Source: JBFMEX01 sp040752215
GTDB taxonomy: Bacteria; Pseudomonadota; Alphaproteobacteria; Rhizobiales; Hyphomicrobiaceae
Direction of reading: 5' to 3'
Length of the DNA stretch: 52,715 bases
NCBI GenBank assembly: GCA_040752215.1
Contig: JBFMEX010000022.1
Coordinates: forward strand, 1 to 52,715
Made by a program: the position numbers and the translations under genes. Shown here piece by piece: positions 45,636 to 52,715 of the stretch (position 1 is its first letter; every line of letters begins with the position of its first letter). The notes under the pieces are model-generated. The model had not been told where the DNA came from. It searched no databases and saw only the letters and a list, made by a program, of their open reading frames with translations.

Positions 45636-46583
45636 GTGCTCACAGAGGCTCCGACGATTGCTGGCGGCCGCCGCCGTGCGGTAGCTGCGCAACGGCCGCC
45701 CGCGACGCCATCAGGAACCCGCTTCAGACATTATTTGACCCGGCCGCTGCTCGGCGGCATGCCGATGCTTTTCGCTGCTGTGGTCGTCGGTGTCCTCGGC
45801 TTCGCCTTTCTCAACCGCCATGAAGGGCACCTCACCGCAGAGACAGGTGTCGGCTATTGGCTCGGCATCGTCGGCGGCTCGATGATGCTGCTGTTGATGA
45901 TCTATCCGCTCCGCAAGCGGTTCCGCTTCCTGCACGGCCTCGGCCGCGTGGCCGCCTGGTTCCGCCTGCACATGGTGCTCGGCATCGCCGGGCCGACGCT
46001 GGTTGTGCTGCATAGCAACTTCAAACTCGGCTCCCTCAACAGCCGGCTGGCACTGCTGACAATGCTCGTCGTGGTCGCGAGCGGCATCGTCGGCCGCTAT
46101 CTTTATGCCCAGGTCCACCGCGGCCTCTATGGACGCCAGGCGGCGCTTGGCGAACTGATCGCCGACGGACGCGAGATCGCACGCGCGATCGGCGCCGACA
46201 CCGGCTACAGCAAGAGCATCGCCGATCTGCTGGCCGCCTTCGAGGCCGCGGTGACACAGCCGACGCCTCGACTGCGCGCGAGCATCTGGCGTGCGCTCAC
46301 GCTCTCGATCCGCTCGCGTCGCGCGCGGCGGGAGATCGCGGGCGAGGTCAGACGCGGCGCCCGTGCCGCAGCACGCCGCGAGCGGTGGAGCTGGCTCGAG
46401 CGTCGGCGCCGCATCCGCGAGGCGGAAGCCCATCTCGCGGTCTACTTCGCGACCGTCGGCAAGGCCGCCCGGCTGGCCGCCTTCGAGCGTCTGATGGCGA
46501 TGTGGCACGTGCTGCATTTCCCGCTGTTCCTGATGCTGATCCTGACGGTGACGCTGCACATCGTCGCCGTGCATCTCTATTGA
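45636..46583 (+). CDS. Haem-b-type membrane protein with Arg-rich cytoplasmic loop
   Basis: This 315-residue protein (GTG start, GGGGAG six bases upstream) has four membrane helices at about 38-60, 72-91, 110-127 and 135-156. A charged, Arg-rich loop of about 125 residues follows, and then a last helix at about 289-314. Histidines in helices (His112, His126, His291, His294, His308 and His313) are placed as ligands for one or two b haems, as in cytochrome b561 or ferric-reductase-like proteins. It precedes the 18-haem cytochrome gene by 19 bases, so it probably delivers electrons between quinone and that protein. The exact family is not recognised. Confidence 0.72.
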   Translation: MLTEAPTIAGGRRRAVAAQRPPATPSGTRFRHYLTRPLLGGMPMLFAAVVVGVLGFAFLNRHEGHLTAETGVGYWLGIVGGSMMLLLMIYPLRKRFRFLHGLGRVAAWFRLHMVLGIAGPTLVVLHSNFKLGSLNSRLALLTMLVVVASGIVGRYLYAQVHRGLYGRQAALGELIADGREIARAIGADTGYSKSIADLLAAFEAAVTQPTPRLRASIWRALTLSIRSRRARREIAGEVRRGARAAARRERWSWLERRRRIREAEAHLAVYFATVGKAARLAAFERLMAMWHVLHFPLFLMLILTVTLHIVAVHLY

Positions 46584-46602
46584 CGGGCGGCCCGGGGGAA
46601 GC

Positions 46603-47961
46603 ATGCGGGCGATCAGACAAGTCGTGCTCGTCCTGGCTGCGTGCGTCGTGCCAATGCTGGCGGCCCACGCCCAAAGCCTGTTCGAGAAGCTGGTCATCCC
46701 CGGCGACGTCATCGAGGGGCACGCCAAGCTCGAGAAGGATTGTGGGCAGTGTCACGAACCGTTCGACAAGCGGAGCCAGCGCCGGCTTTGTCTCGCCTGC
46801 CACAAGGAGGTGGCGCGGGACATCGAGGAGAAGACAGGGTTTCACGGCCGGCGCCGAGAGGCGGCCGGTGTCGAGTGCAAGCACTGCCACACCGAGCACA
46901 AGGGCCGAGGCTTCGATATCGTGCGGCTCGACCGCCAGACCTTCAATCACGACCTGACCGACTTCAAGCTCGAGGGCCGGCACCGGACCGCGACCTGCGG
47001 GGGCTGTCACGTCGCGCCGGCGAAGTACCGCGCGGCACCGCTGACCTGCTACGGCTGTCACAAGAAGGACGACCATCACAAGGGCGTGCTGGGTCCGGAT
47101 TGCGCGGGCTGCCACAATGTCGACGGCTGGCAGAAGACCAAGGCATTCGACCATGGCAGGACGCGCTTCCCGCTCGAGGGTGCGCACCAGAAGGTCACCT
47201 GTGCCGTGTGCCATGTCGGCGAGCGCTACAAGGACCTGCCACGTCAATGCATCAACTGCCATCGCATCCAGGATCGCCACCAAGGCCGCTACGGCGACAA
47301 GTGTGAGCGCTGCCACAACGCGAAAAAGTGGAAGGGCCCCCGCTTCGACCACGACAAGACCAAGTTTCCGCTCCGCGGCAACCACAAGACGGTCAGGTGC
47401 GACGCCTGTCACAGTGGCGATCTCTACGCCGACAAGCTCGCGACCGGCTGTTCCAGCTGCCATGGCCGGAGCGACCCCCACAAGGGTCAGCTCGGAACCC
47501 GCTGTGAGCGCTGCCACACCGAGACCGGCTGGCGAAAGAAGGTGGACTTCGACCACGATATTACGCGGTTCCCTCTCATCGGGCTTCACGCCGGGGTCGC
47601 CTGCGAGGAATGCCATCGAAACCAGGCCTACAAGAGCACGCCTTCGACCTGCACCGGCTGCCACAAGGACAGCCACCACGAAGGGCGGCTCGGACCAGAG
47701 TGCAGCCGCTGCCATAATCCCAACGGCTGGAAGCTCTGGCGCTTCGATCACGGCCGCCAGACCCACTTCCCCCTCGACGGCGCCCATGCGGGGCTCGATT
47801 GCCACGCCTGTCACACGGCCAGGACCACGGCCAAGGTCGGCGCCCCAACCTCCTGCCACGGCTGCCACGCCGGCGATGATGCCCATCAGGGCGCGTTCGG
47901 TCGGGCCTGCGAGAAATGCCACTCGACCCAGTCGTTCCGGCAGACCCGGTCTCGCCAGTAG
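46603..47961 (+). CDS. 18-haem periplasmic cytochrome c
   Basis: This 452-residue protein has a Sec signal (residues 1-24, ending AAHAQ) and 18 CXXCH motifs, about one haem per 24 mature residues. Three motifs (CGQCH, CLACH, CKHCH) form an N-terminal unit. Five repeats of about 60 residues follow. Each begins with a variant of FDH..T.FPL.G.H..V.C..CH and holds three haems; many extra His residues can serve as distal ligands. The size and density suit a molecular wire across the periplasm. The class resembles cytochrome c3/c7-type multihaem proteins of metal- and sulfur-cycling bacteria. It follows the haem-b gene and precedes the ECF sigma gene. Confidence 0.92.
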   Translation: MRAIRQVVLVLAACVVPMLAAHAQSLFEKLVIPGDVIEGHAKLEKDCGQCHEPFDKRSQRRLCLACHKEVARDIEEKTGFHGRRREAAGVECKHCHTEHKGRGFDIVRLDRQTFNHDLTDFKLEGRHRTATCGGCHVAPAKYRAAPLTCYGCHKKDDHHKGVLGPDCAGCHNVDGWQKTKAFDHGRTRFPLEGAHQKVTCAVCHVGERYKDLPRQCINCHRIQDRHQGRYGDKCERCHNAKKWKGPRFDHDKTKFPLRGNHKTVRCDACHSGDLYADKLATGCSSCHGRSDPHKGQLGTRCERCHTETGWRKKVDFDHDITRFPLIGLHAGVACEECHRNQAYKSTPSTCTGCHKDSHHEGRLGPECSRCHNPNGWKLWRFDHGRQTHFPLDGAHAGLDCHACHTARTTAKVGAPTSCHGCHAGDDAHQGAFGRACEKCHSTQSFRQTRSRQ

Positions 47962-47994
47962 GCGTCAAACGAGCGCCATTATTTTCTGAGCCGA

Positions 47995-48019
47995 GGAATA
48001 AGCCCAGCGCTCTGCCGTT
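47995..48019 (+). promoter_or_regulatory. Candidate autoregulatory ECF promoter (GGAAT-N16-CGTT)
   Basis: GGAAT at 47995-47999, 16 bases, CGTT at 48016-48019, ending 29 bases before the sigma-factor start. Position and form fit an autoregulated ECF sigma promoter. Confidence 0.65.
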
Positions 48020-48048
48020 GTCGGGGAGGCTGGTGGAGGGACAGCTCC

Positions 48049-48594
48049 GTGATGGAGGACATCCGGGATCAGATCGTGGCGCTGCTGCCGCGACTGAGAC
48101 GCTTCGCCTATCTGTTGGCCAAGGACCAGGACAGGGCCGACGACCTTGTTCAGGAAGCTTGTATTCGAGCGCTTTCTCATGCCGATCGCTGGGAGCCTGG
48201 AACGAGATTGGACAGCTGGATGTACCGGATCACACAGAACGTCTGGCTGGATCAGGTGCGTGCGAGCAAGGTGCGCGGCACCTCTGTTGACGTCGACGAG
48301 GCCCTTCATCTCGTCGGCGCGGACGGACGCGATGTGACCGAGAGCCGGATGACGCTCGACCAGGTGTCGCGCCATATCGCGGAGTTGACCGAGGAGCAGC
48401 AGATTCTGATTACGTTGGTCTGCGTCGACGGGCTTTCCTACAAGGAGACGGCGGAAGCCTTGGGGATACCGATCGGCACCGTCATGAGCCGGTTGGCGAG
48501 GGCACGGCGAGCCCTTTTCGCCGCGGCGCACGGCGAGGACCCGATATCGGCGGCCTCGCAGAGGGAGAAGCGGGATGGGCGTGGTATCGGATGA
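48049..48594 (+). CDS. ECF-family RNA polymerase sigma factor
   Basis: This 181-residue sigma-70-type factor has region 2 with RADDLVQEACIRAL and DSWMYRITQNVWLDQVR. Region 4 is LTEEQQILITLVCVDGLSYKETAEALGIPIGTVMSRLARARRAL. There is no region 1 or 3, as usual for ECF factors. The GTG at 48049 fits the GGAGGG site; an ATG is the next codon. It overlaps the anti-sigma gene by 20 bases, so the two are made together. It probably reads the GGAAT-N16-CGTT motifs at 45.4, 48.0 and 51.8 kb. Confidence 0.92.
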   Translation: MMEDIRDQIVALLPRLRRFAYLLAKDQDRADDLVQEACIRALSHADRWEPGTRLDSWMYRITQNVWLDQVRASKVRGTSVDVDEALHLVGADGRDVTESRMTLDQVSRHIAELTEEQQILITLVCVDGLSYKETAEALGIPIGTVMSRLARARRALFAAAHGEDPISAASQREKRDGRGIG

Positions 48595-49417
48595 GTTGTT
48601 GATGGCCTATGCCGATGGCGAGCTCGATGCCGCAGAGACGCGGCGCGTCGAGCTTCGCTTGGCGGCCGATCCGGAGACCAGCGCGCGCCTGGAGGTCTTC
48701 CAGCGGACGGGCCGCGTGCTCGGCGGGGCGATCGATCTCACTGCATTCGCAGATATTCCCGCGCGCCTCGCCGACACGGTCCGTTCCGGAGCGCCTGCAG
48801 CTTGCCCGGAGCCCCGGCCCGCCCTCGGCACATCCGGCTCGCAAGTCGGGTGGCTTGCCCAAGCGCTGCGCCGGCTGCTGCCCGAGCCCGACTTGCCCTG
48901 GCGCCTCGCGTTGGCGCTCTCCGGCGTCCTCGTGCTCGGCACCGGGCTCGGCTGGTTGCTGGCGACGATACCGGGCGCGAGCCGCCAACGTGAGGCGCTG
49001 GTCCGATCGGAGGGCGCTCGGCTGCTCGCCGACGGTGCGCTCGCCAACGCGCTCGAGCGCAAGCCGAGCGGAGCCGTGACCCGCGCCGGCGCCGCGGATG
49101 CCGATGCGATCATCGCACCGAGGAGCACTTTCGCGAGCGCCGCGCACGAGTTCTGCCGCCACTATCGAGTAGATGCCGGCTCGGGGGCGCGGAGCGAGGG
49201 AATTGCCTGCCGCGAGGCCGACGGCCAGTGGCGCATCGAGGTGCAGGTGGCTTTATCCGCCGAAACCCCCGGCAGGGAGGGCGGCTACGCGCCCGCCGGT
49301 GGCGAGGACGGCACCCTGATCGACGAAGTTCTCGACCGGCTGATTGTCGGCGATCCGCTGGATCTGCGCTCGGAGGCGGACATGCTGCAACGGGAATGGC
49401 GAAAGGATCGGCGATGA
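48575..49417 (+). CDS. Membrane anti-sigma factor
   Basis: This 280-residue protein has an N-terminal anti-sigma domain with the typical DELLMAYADGELDAAETRRVELRL start. It lacks the His-Cys-Cys zinc motif. One membrane helix (about 108-130) is followed by a periplasmic domain with two Cys (HEFCRHYRV and GIACREADG), a possible disulfide redox sensor. It would hold the sigma factor inactive until an envelope signal, for example redox state or proteolysis. Overlap with the sigma gene confirms the pairing. Confidence 0.88.
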   Translation: MGVVSDELLMAYADGELDAAETRRVELRLAADPETSARLEVFQRTGRVLGGAIDLTAFADIPARLADTVRSGAPAACPEPRPALGTSGSQVGWLAQALRRLLPEPDLPWRLALALSGVLVLGTGLGWLLATIPGASRQREALVRSEGARLLADGALANALERKPSGAVTRAGAADADAIIAPRSTFASAAHEFCRHYRVDAGSGARSEGIACREADGQWRIEVQVALSAETPGREGGYAPAGGEDGTLIDEVLDRLIVGDPLDLRSEADMLQREWRKDRR

Positions 49418-49824
49418 CTATCGCCAAGCGCCCACCGCTCCTCGCCGCTCGCCGTCGACCACTCGACATGGGGTCTGGCGCGCAGCGATCGACTTGAATC
49501 CGGCTTCGACCGGTGGAATGCGCCTCCCGCAGCGCACGCCACACACGGCCCACCGGTCGAAAGGAGTGGCAAACCGCCGCCCGCCCCATTCTCGGCGGTT
49601 GCGCACTCCCGATGGGGCCCGCTTCTGCAATCGAAACCGGAGTTCTCCGCTCTCCGGTCGGTGGCGAGGCGGGCCTTCGTCGCATGGGCCATGCCGGCCT
49701 CGGCTGGCAATCTCCAACACAGGGAGGCGCTTGATTTGCGCAGCGGGGTGGGAAGCACTCCGCCGCTGTCGGCGCGGTGCCGCGGGCGTGCACTCGTGGC
49801 CCTCGGGCATCGATTCCGCTGAGA
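49418..49824. other. Convergent intergenic region with a 12-bp inverted repeat
   Basis: TTCGACCGGTGG (49505-49516) and CCACCGGTCGAA (49550-49561) are perfect complements around a 33-base loop, perhaps a termination or stability element between the converging anti-sigma and protease genes. A 27-codon frame starting on the anti-sigma stop codon (ATGA at 49414) has no recognisable content. Nothing else is seen. Confidence 0.5.
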
Positions 49825-51729
49825 TCAGCGCGGTCCGGATAAGGCCAACCAGGGGAGCTGCTCGCGCGGCGCCGACAGTCGCGCCGCCGCACCCGCATTG
49901 GCGGCGACCGCGCTTCCGCCGGTACAGGCCGACGGCGCGACGAGGAGTCCGGCGCCATAGATGGGATCCCGCCCCGGCGCCCCGAGATCCTGGGCCGCGA
50001 CGTGACGCAGCGCTTCCTCCTTGCTGGCGCGCGGCAGCTGGCGATAGAGCGCGGCGAGAGTCGCGGTGACATAGGGCGTCGCGAACGACGTGCCGGAGTG
50101 AAACCCCACCTTGCCGTCCGGTAACGCGGTCAAGATCGAAACCCCGGGTGCGGCGAGGTCGATGTAATCGCCGTGACTGGCGTGCCGGTAGCTCTTGAGG
50201 TCGCGGCCGACAGCGGTGACGGCGATTACCGGTGGATAGGCCGCCGGATAGCTCGGCCGCGCGGCGGGACCGTCGTTGCCCGCCGCGGCGACGAAGATGG
50301 TGCCCTTGCGCGCGAGCGTCGTAATCGCCTTTTCCACCAGCGCGTCCTTGGGACCCGACAGGCTCATATTGATTATTCTGACCTCACGCTGGTCGAGCCA
50401 GTCGAGCGCGGCAAGCAGACTGGCGGTATCGGTGGTCGGCAGTCCGTCCTCGCCAGCGAAGAACACGTCGGCGACTGAGAAGCGGGCCTCTGACACCAGC
50501 CCCGGCACCCCGCGCGCGCCGTCGCCCGCCAGCAATGCGAGAACCCCCGTGCCATGCCACTGCGGGGCCGGCCGGCCGGCGGACGCCAAGTGGCCGACCT
50601 CGATAGCGCGGTTCTTGAAAACCGGATGCGACATGTCGACGGCGGTATCGATGACGCCGATGCCGATGCCGGCAGCGCAGGCGCCGAGCGTGGGCTGCCA
50701 GCCGATCAATCGCGGGCCGAAGCAGCGATCCTCCGAACACGGCGCACGACCCGCTTCCTCGATGCCCGAACTGTCGGCCGCACGCGCCGCCGTGCCCGTC
50801 GCGGTGCGGTAAATCCGATAGCGCTCGTTGCGGGCGATCGCAGTCGCGGGGACCTCGCGCCGTAGCGCGGCATCGGCCTGCTCCTGGCTCATTCCGTCCG
50901 GCGCGATCAGCCGCGTCACCTCGAGCTTGAGGCGGCCGAGGCCTTGCGGCCGCTCGACCTTGAAGCCGAGCGCCTTGGCGCGCTCGATCGCCCTGCGATC
51001 GGCGTTGAGGGCCAGCATCTCGGCGCGGCGCGTGGCTGCGAATCCGGAGTCTGGCAGATCCGCGTGCGGTCGGGCGCGGCCCTTGTCGGATGGCTTCTCG
51101 CCCTTGTCCTTGGCATTCCCATTGCCGGCGAACATTCGCCGGAACAGCTCCTCCACTGTTCGCGGGAGCGGTTGAGGCAGCGCACCATCACCTTTGCCGG
51201 CGCTGCGCCTGGTCCCGTCGCCGCCGCTCCCGGAGCCGTCGCTCTTCTCCTTGTTGCCGTCGTCGTGGCTCGAGGAGGCGCCGCGACGGTCGCCATCACC
51301 CCCTTCGCGATCGTCGTGCTCGTCGCTGGCGCTCGAGTGCTCTTCCTTCGCGCGATCGCCCCCGCTCTCCTTCTTGGCGGCCTCGCGCGCCTCCTCCTCG
51401 GCGTGCTTGGCATCCTCGCGTGCGCGCTCCTCGGCCTTCTTGGCCTCCTCGCGCTCGCTCGAGTCGTCGTCGAAACCCTCGAATACAGCGCCTCCGCCCC
51501 CGCCTCGCCGGCCGCCGCCGCGCTTCGCCTTGGCCATGGCGCACATCGAGCAATCCGCGTGCAAGACCGCAGGCGGCAGCAATTCGAGCAGCGGCTGCAG
51601 CGGCAAATCAACAGCAACCAATAGGCACACGGCAAGCAAGAGCACGCAGACCCGCCCGACCAAACGTCGTCGCGGGACCCTGCGCCGATTATGGCGTAGC
51701 GCCAACATCTCCCCGTCACCCCGTCTCAT
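49825..51729 (-). CDS. Exported/membrane subtilisin-like (S8) serine protease
   Basis: This protease has about 634 residues. A basic N terminus and membrane helix (about 23-42) are followed by a Cys pair (DCSMC), a glycine-rich stretch and a highly charged Glu/Lys/Asp/Ser-rich region (about 80-185). The S8 catalytic domain lies from about residue 345. Its Asp is in GVIDTAVDMSHP, its His in WHGTGVLALLAG, the oxyanion Asn in AAAGNDGP and its Ser in SGTSFATPYV. All catalytic residues are present. The start could also be ATG 51708. It is next to the sigma/anti-sigma pair, so it might cleave the anti-sigma factor or mature the cytochromes. This is inference. Confidence 0.88.
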   Translation of the reverse strand: MRRGDGEMLALRHNRRRVPRRRLVGRVCVLLLAVCLLVAVDLPLQPLLELLPPAVLHADCSMCAMAKAKRGGGRRGGGGGAVFEGFDDDSSEREEAKKAEERAREDAKHAEEEAREAAKKESGGDRAKEEHSSASDEHDDREGGDGDRRGASSSHDDGNKEKSDGSGSGGDGTRRSAGKGDGALPQPLPRTVEELFRRMFAGNGNAKDKGEKPSDKGRARPHADLPDSGFAATRRAEMLALNADRRAIERAKALGFKVERPQGLGRLKLEVTRLIAPDGMSQEQADAALRREVPATAIARNERYRIYRTATGTAARAADSSGIEEAGRAPCSEDRCFGPRLIGWQPTLGACAAGIGIGVIDTAVDMSHPVFKNRAIEVGHLASAGRPAPQWHGTGVLALLAGDGARGVPGLVSEARFSVADVFFAGEDGLPTTDTASLLAALDWLDQREVRIINMSLSGPKDALVEKAITTLARKGTIFVAAAGNDGPAARPSYPAAYPPVIAVTAVGRDLKSYRHASHGDYIDLAAPGVSILTALPDGKVGFHSGTSFATPYVTATLAALYRQLPRASKEEALRHVAAQDLGAPGRDPIYGAGLLVAPSACTGGSAVAANAGAAARLSAPREQLPWLALSGPR

Positions 51730-51793
51730 TGCCAAACGTGGCCAATGACAACGCTCGAGTTCGACGCTTAGTCCGAGTTTGTGGAGGAACTTT

Positions 51794-51818
51794 GGAATAT
51801 TCCGATGTCCGAGGCGTT
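51794..51818 (+). promoter_or_regulatory. Candidate ECF promoter (GGAAT-N16-CGTT) for the second multihaem cytochrome
   Basis: GGAAT at 51794-51798, 16 bases, CGTT at 51815-51818, about 200 bases before the cytochrome start. GGAAT is also half of a perfect 10-base palindrome GGAATATTCC. On the opposite strand, GGACT-N16-CGTT (51774-51750), one base off the motif, points at the protease gene. Confidence 0.55.
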
Positions 51819-52019
51819 GTCCTGGTTGATGGACGACCAGCGCCTCCTCGATGGGCGTCGGCGCTTCGAGGGAATTGCCTGCGCTTGGGGAGCGCGCTGG
51901 TCCATCGCCGCCGGGAGCGGAGTCGAGAAGCGACGAGACGGGTTTCAAGGGTGGACGCGGCGGAGGCATGCGCCGCAGTTGCGAGCCGACCGAAGTCGAG
52001 CTCGAGGCAGGGGGGCTTG

Positions 52020-52715
52020 ATGCAGGCCGCGAGATATCTCGTCTCGGCGTTGCTCGTTCTGGTCGTGGTCGCGGCCGGGCCCATCATTCCGGATGCGATC
52101 GGCCAGACCGCCGGAGGCTTCGATCACACCGGCACCGGATTCCCCCTCACCGGCGCCCACCGCACGGTCGATTGCGCGTCCTGCCACGTTTCGGGGCGCT
52201 TCAAGGGAACGCCGCAACCATGTGCTGCGTGCCATAACGGCTCGCGCGCGATCGGCAAGTCGCTCGGCCATCCATCGACCGGTGATCGCTGCGAGGCATG
52301 CCATACCACCGGACGGTGGCGGAACCCGCGCTACGACCACGCCGAGGCGATTGGGACATGCGCCAGCTGCCACGACGGCAGAAAGGCACCCGGCAAGCAC
52401 GCAAAGCATGTTGCGACCATCGCACCCTGCGAGTCGTGTCACATGAGCACGGCGACGTTCGCGTTGGCCCGAATGAATCATGCCGGACTCGCGACCAATT
52501 GCGCCAGCTGCCACAACGGCAAGACCGCGACCGGCAAGCCGACCGGTCATATCGTCACGACGGCGGCGTGCGAGACCTGCCACAAGAGCACGACGACCTT
52601 CGCCGGTGCCCGCATGGACCACACCGGCATCTCCTCGGGCTGCGCCTCTTGCCACAACGGCAAGACGGCAATGGGCAAGCCGACCGGTCATATCGTCACC
52701 ACGGCGGCGTGCGAG
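52020..52715 (+). CDS. Second multihaem cytochrome c, truncated by the window end
   Basis: The ATG at 52020 opens a frame that stays open to the last base (232 codons). A signal peptide (about residues 1-29, ending AIGQT) is followed by one copy of the FDH..T.FPL.G.H..V.C..CH module seen in the 18-haem protein. Shorter two-haem repeats of the form C.SCHNGK.A.GKP..H...CE.CH..T.TF follow. Eight complete CXXCH motifs are visible and a ninth begins at the edge. The last two repeats are nearly identical at DNA level, showing recent expansion. Total length and haem number are unknown. Confidence 0.9.
   Translation, partial: MQAARYLVSALLVLVVVAAGPIIPDAIGQTAGGFDHTGTGFPLTGAHRTVDCASCHVSGRFKGTPQPCAACHNGSRAIGKSLGHPSTGDRCEACHTTGRWRNPRYDHAEAIGTCASCHDGRKAPGKHAKHVATIAPCESCHMSTATFALARMNHAGLATNCASCHNGKTATGKPTGHIVTTAACETCHKSTTTFAGARMDHTGISSGCASCHNGKTAMGKPTGHIVTTAACE

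Noticed and set aside
49414..49497. 27-codon frame overlapping the anti-sigma stop codon
   Set aside because: The ATGA overlap is suggestive, but the peptide is Arg/Pro-rich with no recognisable content and no separate ribosome site.

Overview
The window comes from a high-GC alphaproteobacterium, most likely of the order Hyphomicrobiales (Rhizobiales). The evidence is the purB - zeta inhibitor (DUF1476) - purC - purS - purQ - purL - BolA - monothiol glutaredoxin gene order, the F1-ATPase zeta inhibitor itself, the style of the liv operon, and a rhizobial-type intergenic palindrome. There are no rRNA genes, no complete tRNA, no CRISPR array and no transposase.

Layout, left to right. (1) About 0.1-7.5 kb: a leftward fatty-acid beta-oxidation operon (fadE, a LURP-one-like protein, fadJ, fadI) with a small MntA/HepT-type toxin-antitoxin pair sitting between fadJ and fadI. 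A palindromic operator overlaps its probable promoter. (2) About 7.8-13.6 kb: a sulfide/sulfur-compound oxidation locus. It has an SqrR/BigR-like ArsR regulator, a NapC/NirT-type tetrahaem cytochrome with a strange 122-residue Gly/Met tail, flavocytochrome c sulfide dehydrogenase (fccAB), a SoxS-like thioredoxin and soxYZ. A CDGSH iron-sulfur protein follows. (3) About 14.0-20.7 kb: a branched-chain amino-acid-type ABC transporter (livHMGF, a small membrane protein, livK) and a diverged second binding protein. (4) About 20.7-34.3 kb: a P1-family peptidase, then the purine biosynthesis genes interleaved with small genes, and FKBP, BolA and glutaredoxin genes. (5) About 34.4-40.9 kb: a PqiA-like membrane protein, rpsD, a TrmJ-like RNA methyltransferase with an unusual N-terminal half, NADP isocitrate dehydrogenase and a ScpB-like methylmalonyl-CoA decarboxylase.

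(6) From about 41.0 kb to the right edge the character changes. A 3' half of a tRNA-Arg(CCT) gene lies at 41.01-41.06 kb with no matching 5' half, as left by integration at a tRNA gene. To its right is a membrane/periplasm electron-transfer cluster: a Sel1-ankyrin protein, a membrane-anchored ferredoxin/flavin NAD(P)-type oxidoreductase, a TPR protein, a haem-b-type membrane protein, an 18-haem c-type cytochrome, an ECF sigma factor with a membrane anti-sigma factor, a subtilisin-like protease, and a second multihaem cytochrome that runs off the window after at least 8 haems.

The main find is that the same bipartite promoter-like motif, GGAAT-N16-CGTT, occurs upstream of the sigma factor, upstream of the leftward oxidoreductase operon and upstream of the second multihaem cytochrome. 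This suggests one ECF-controlled regulon for NAD(P)H/quinone-linked electron transfer into multihaem cytochromes, possibly carried on a tRNA-targeted island. All readings are by eye; no database search was possible.
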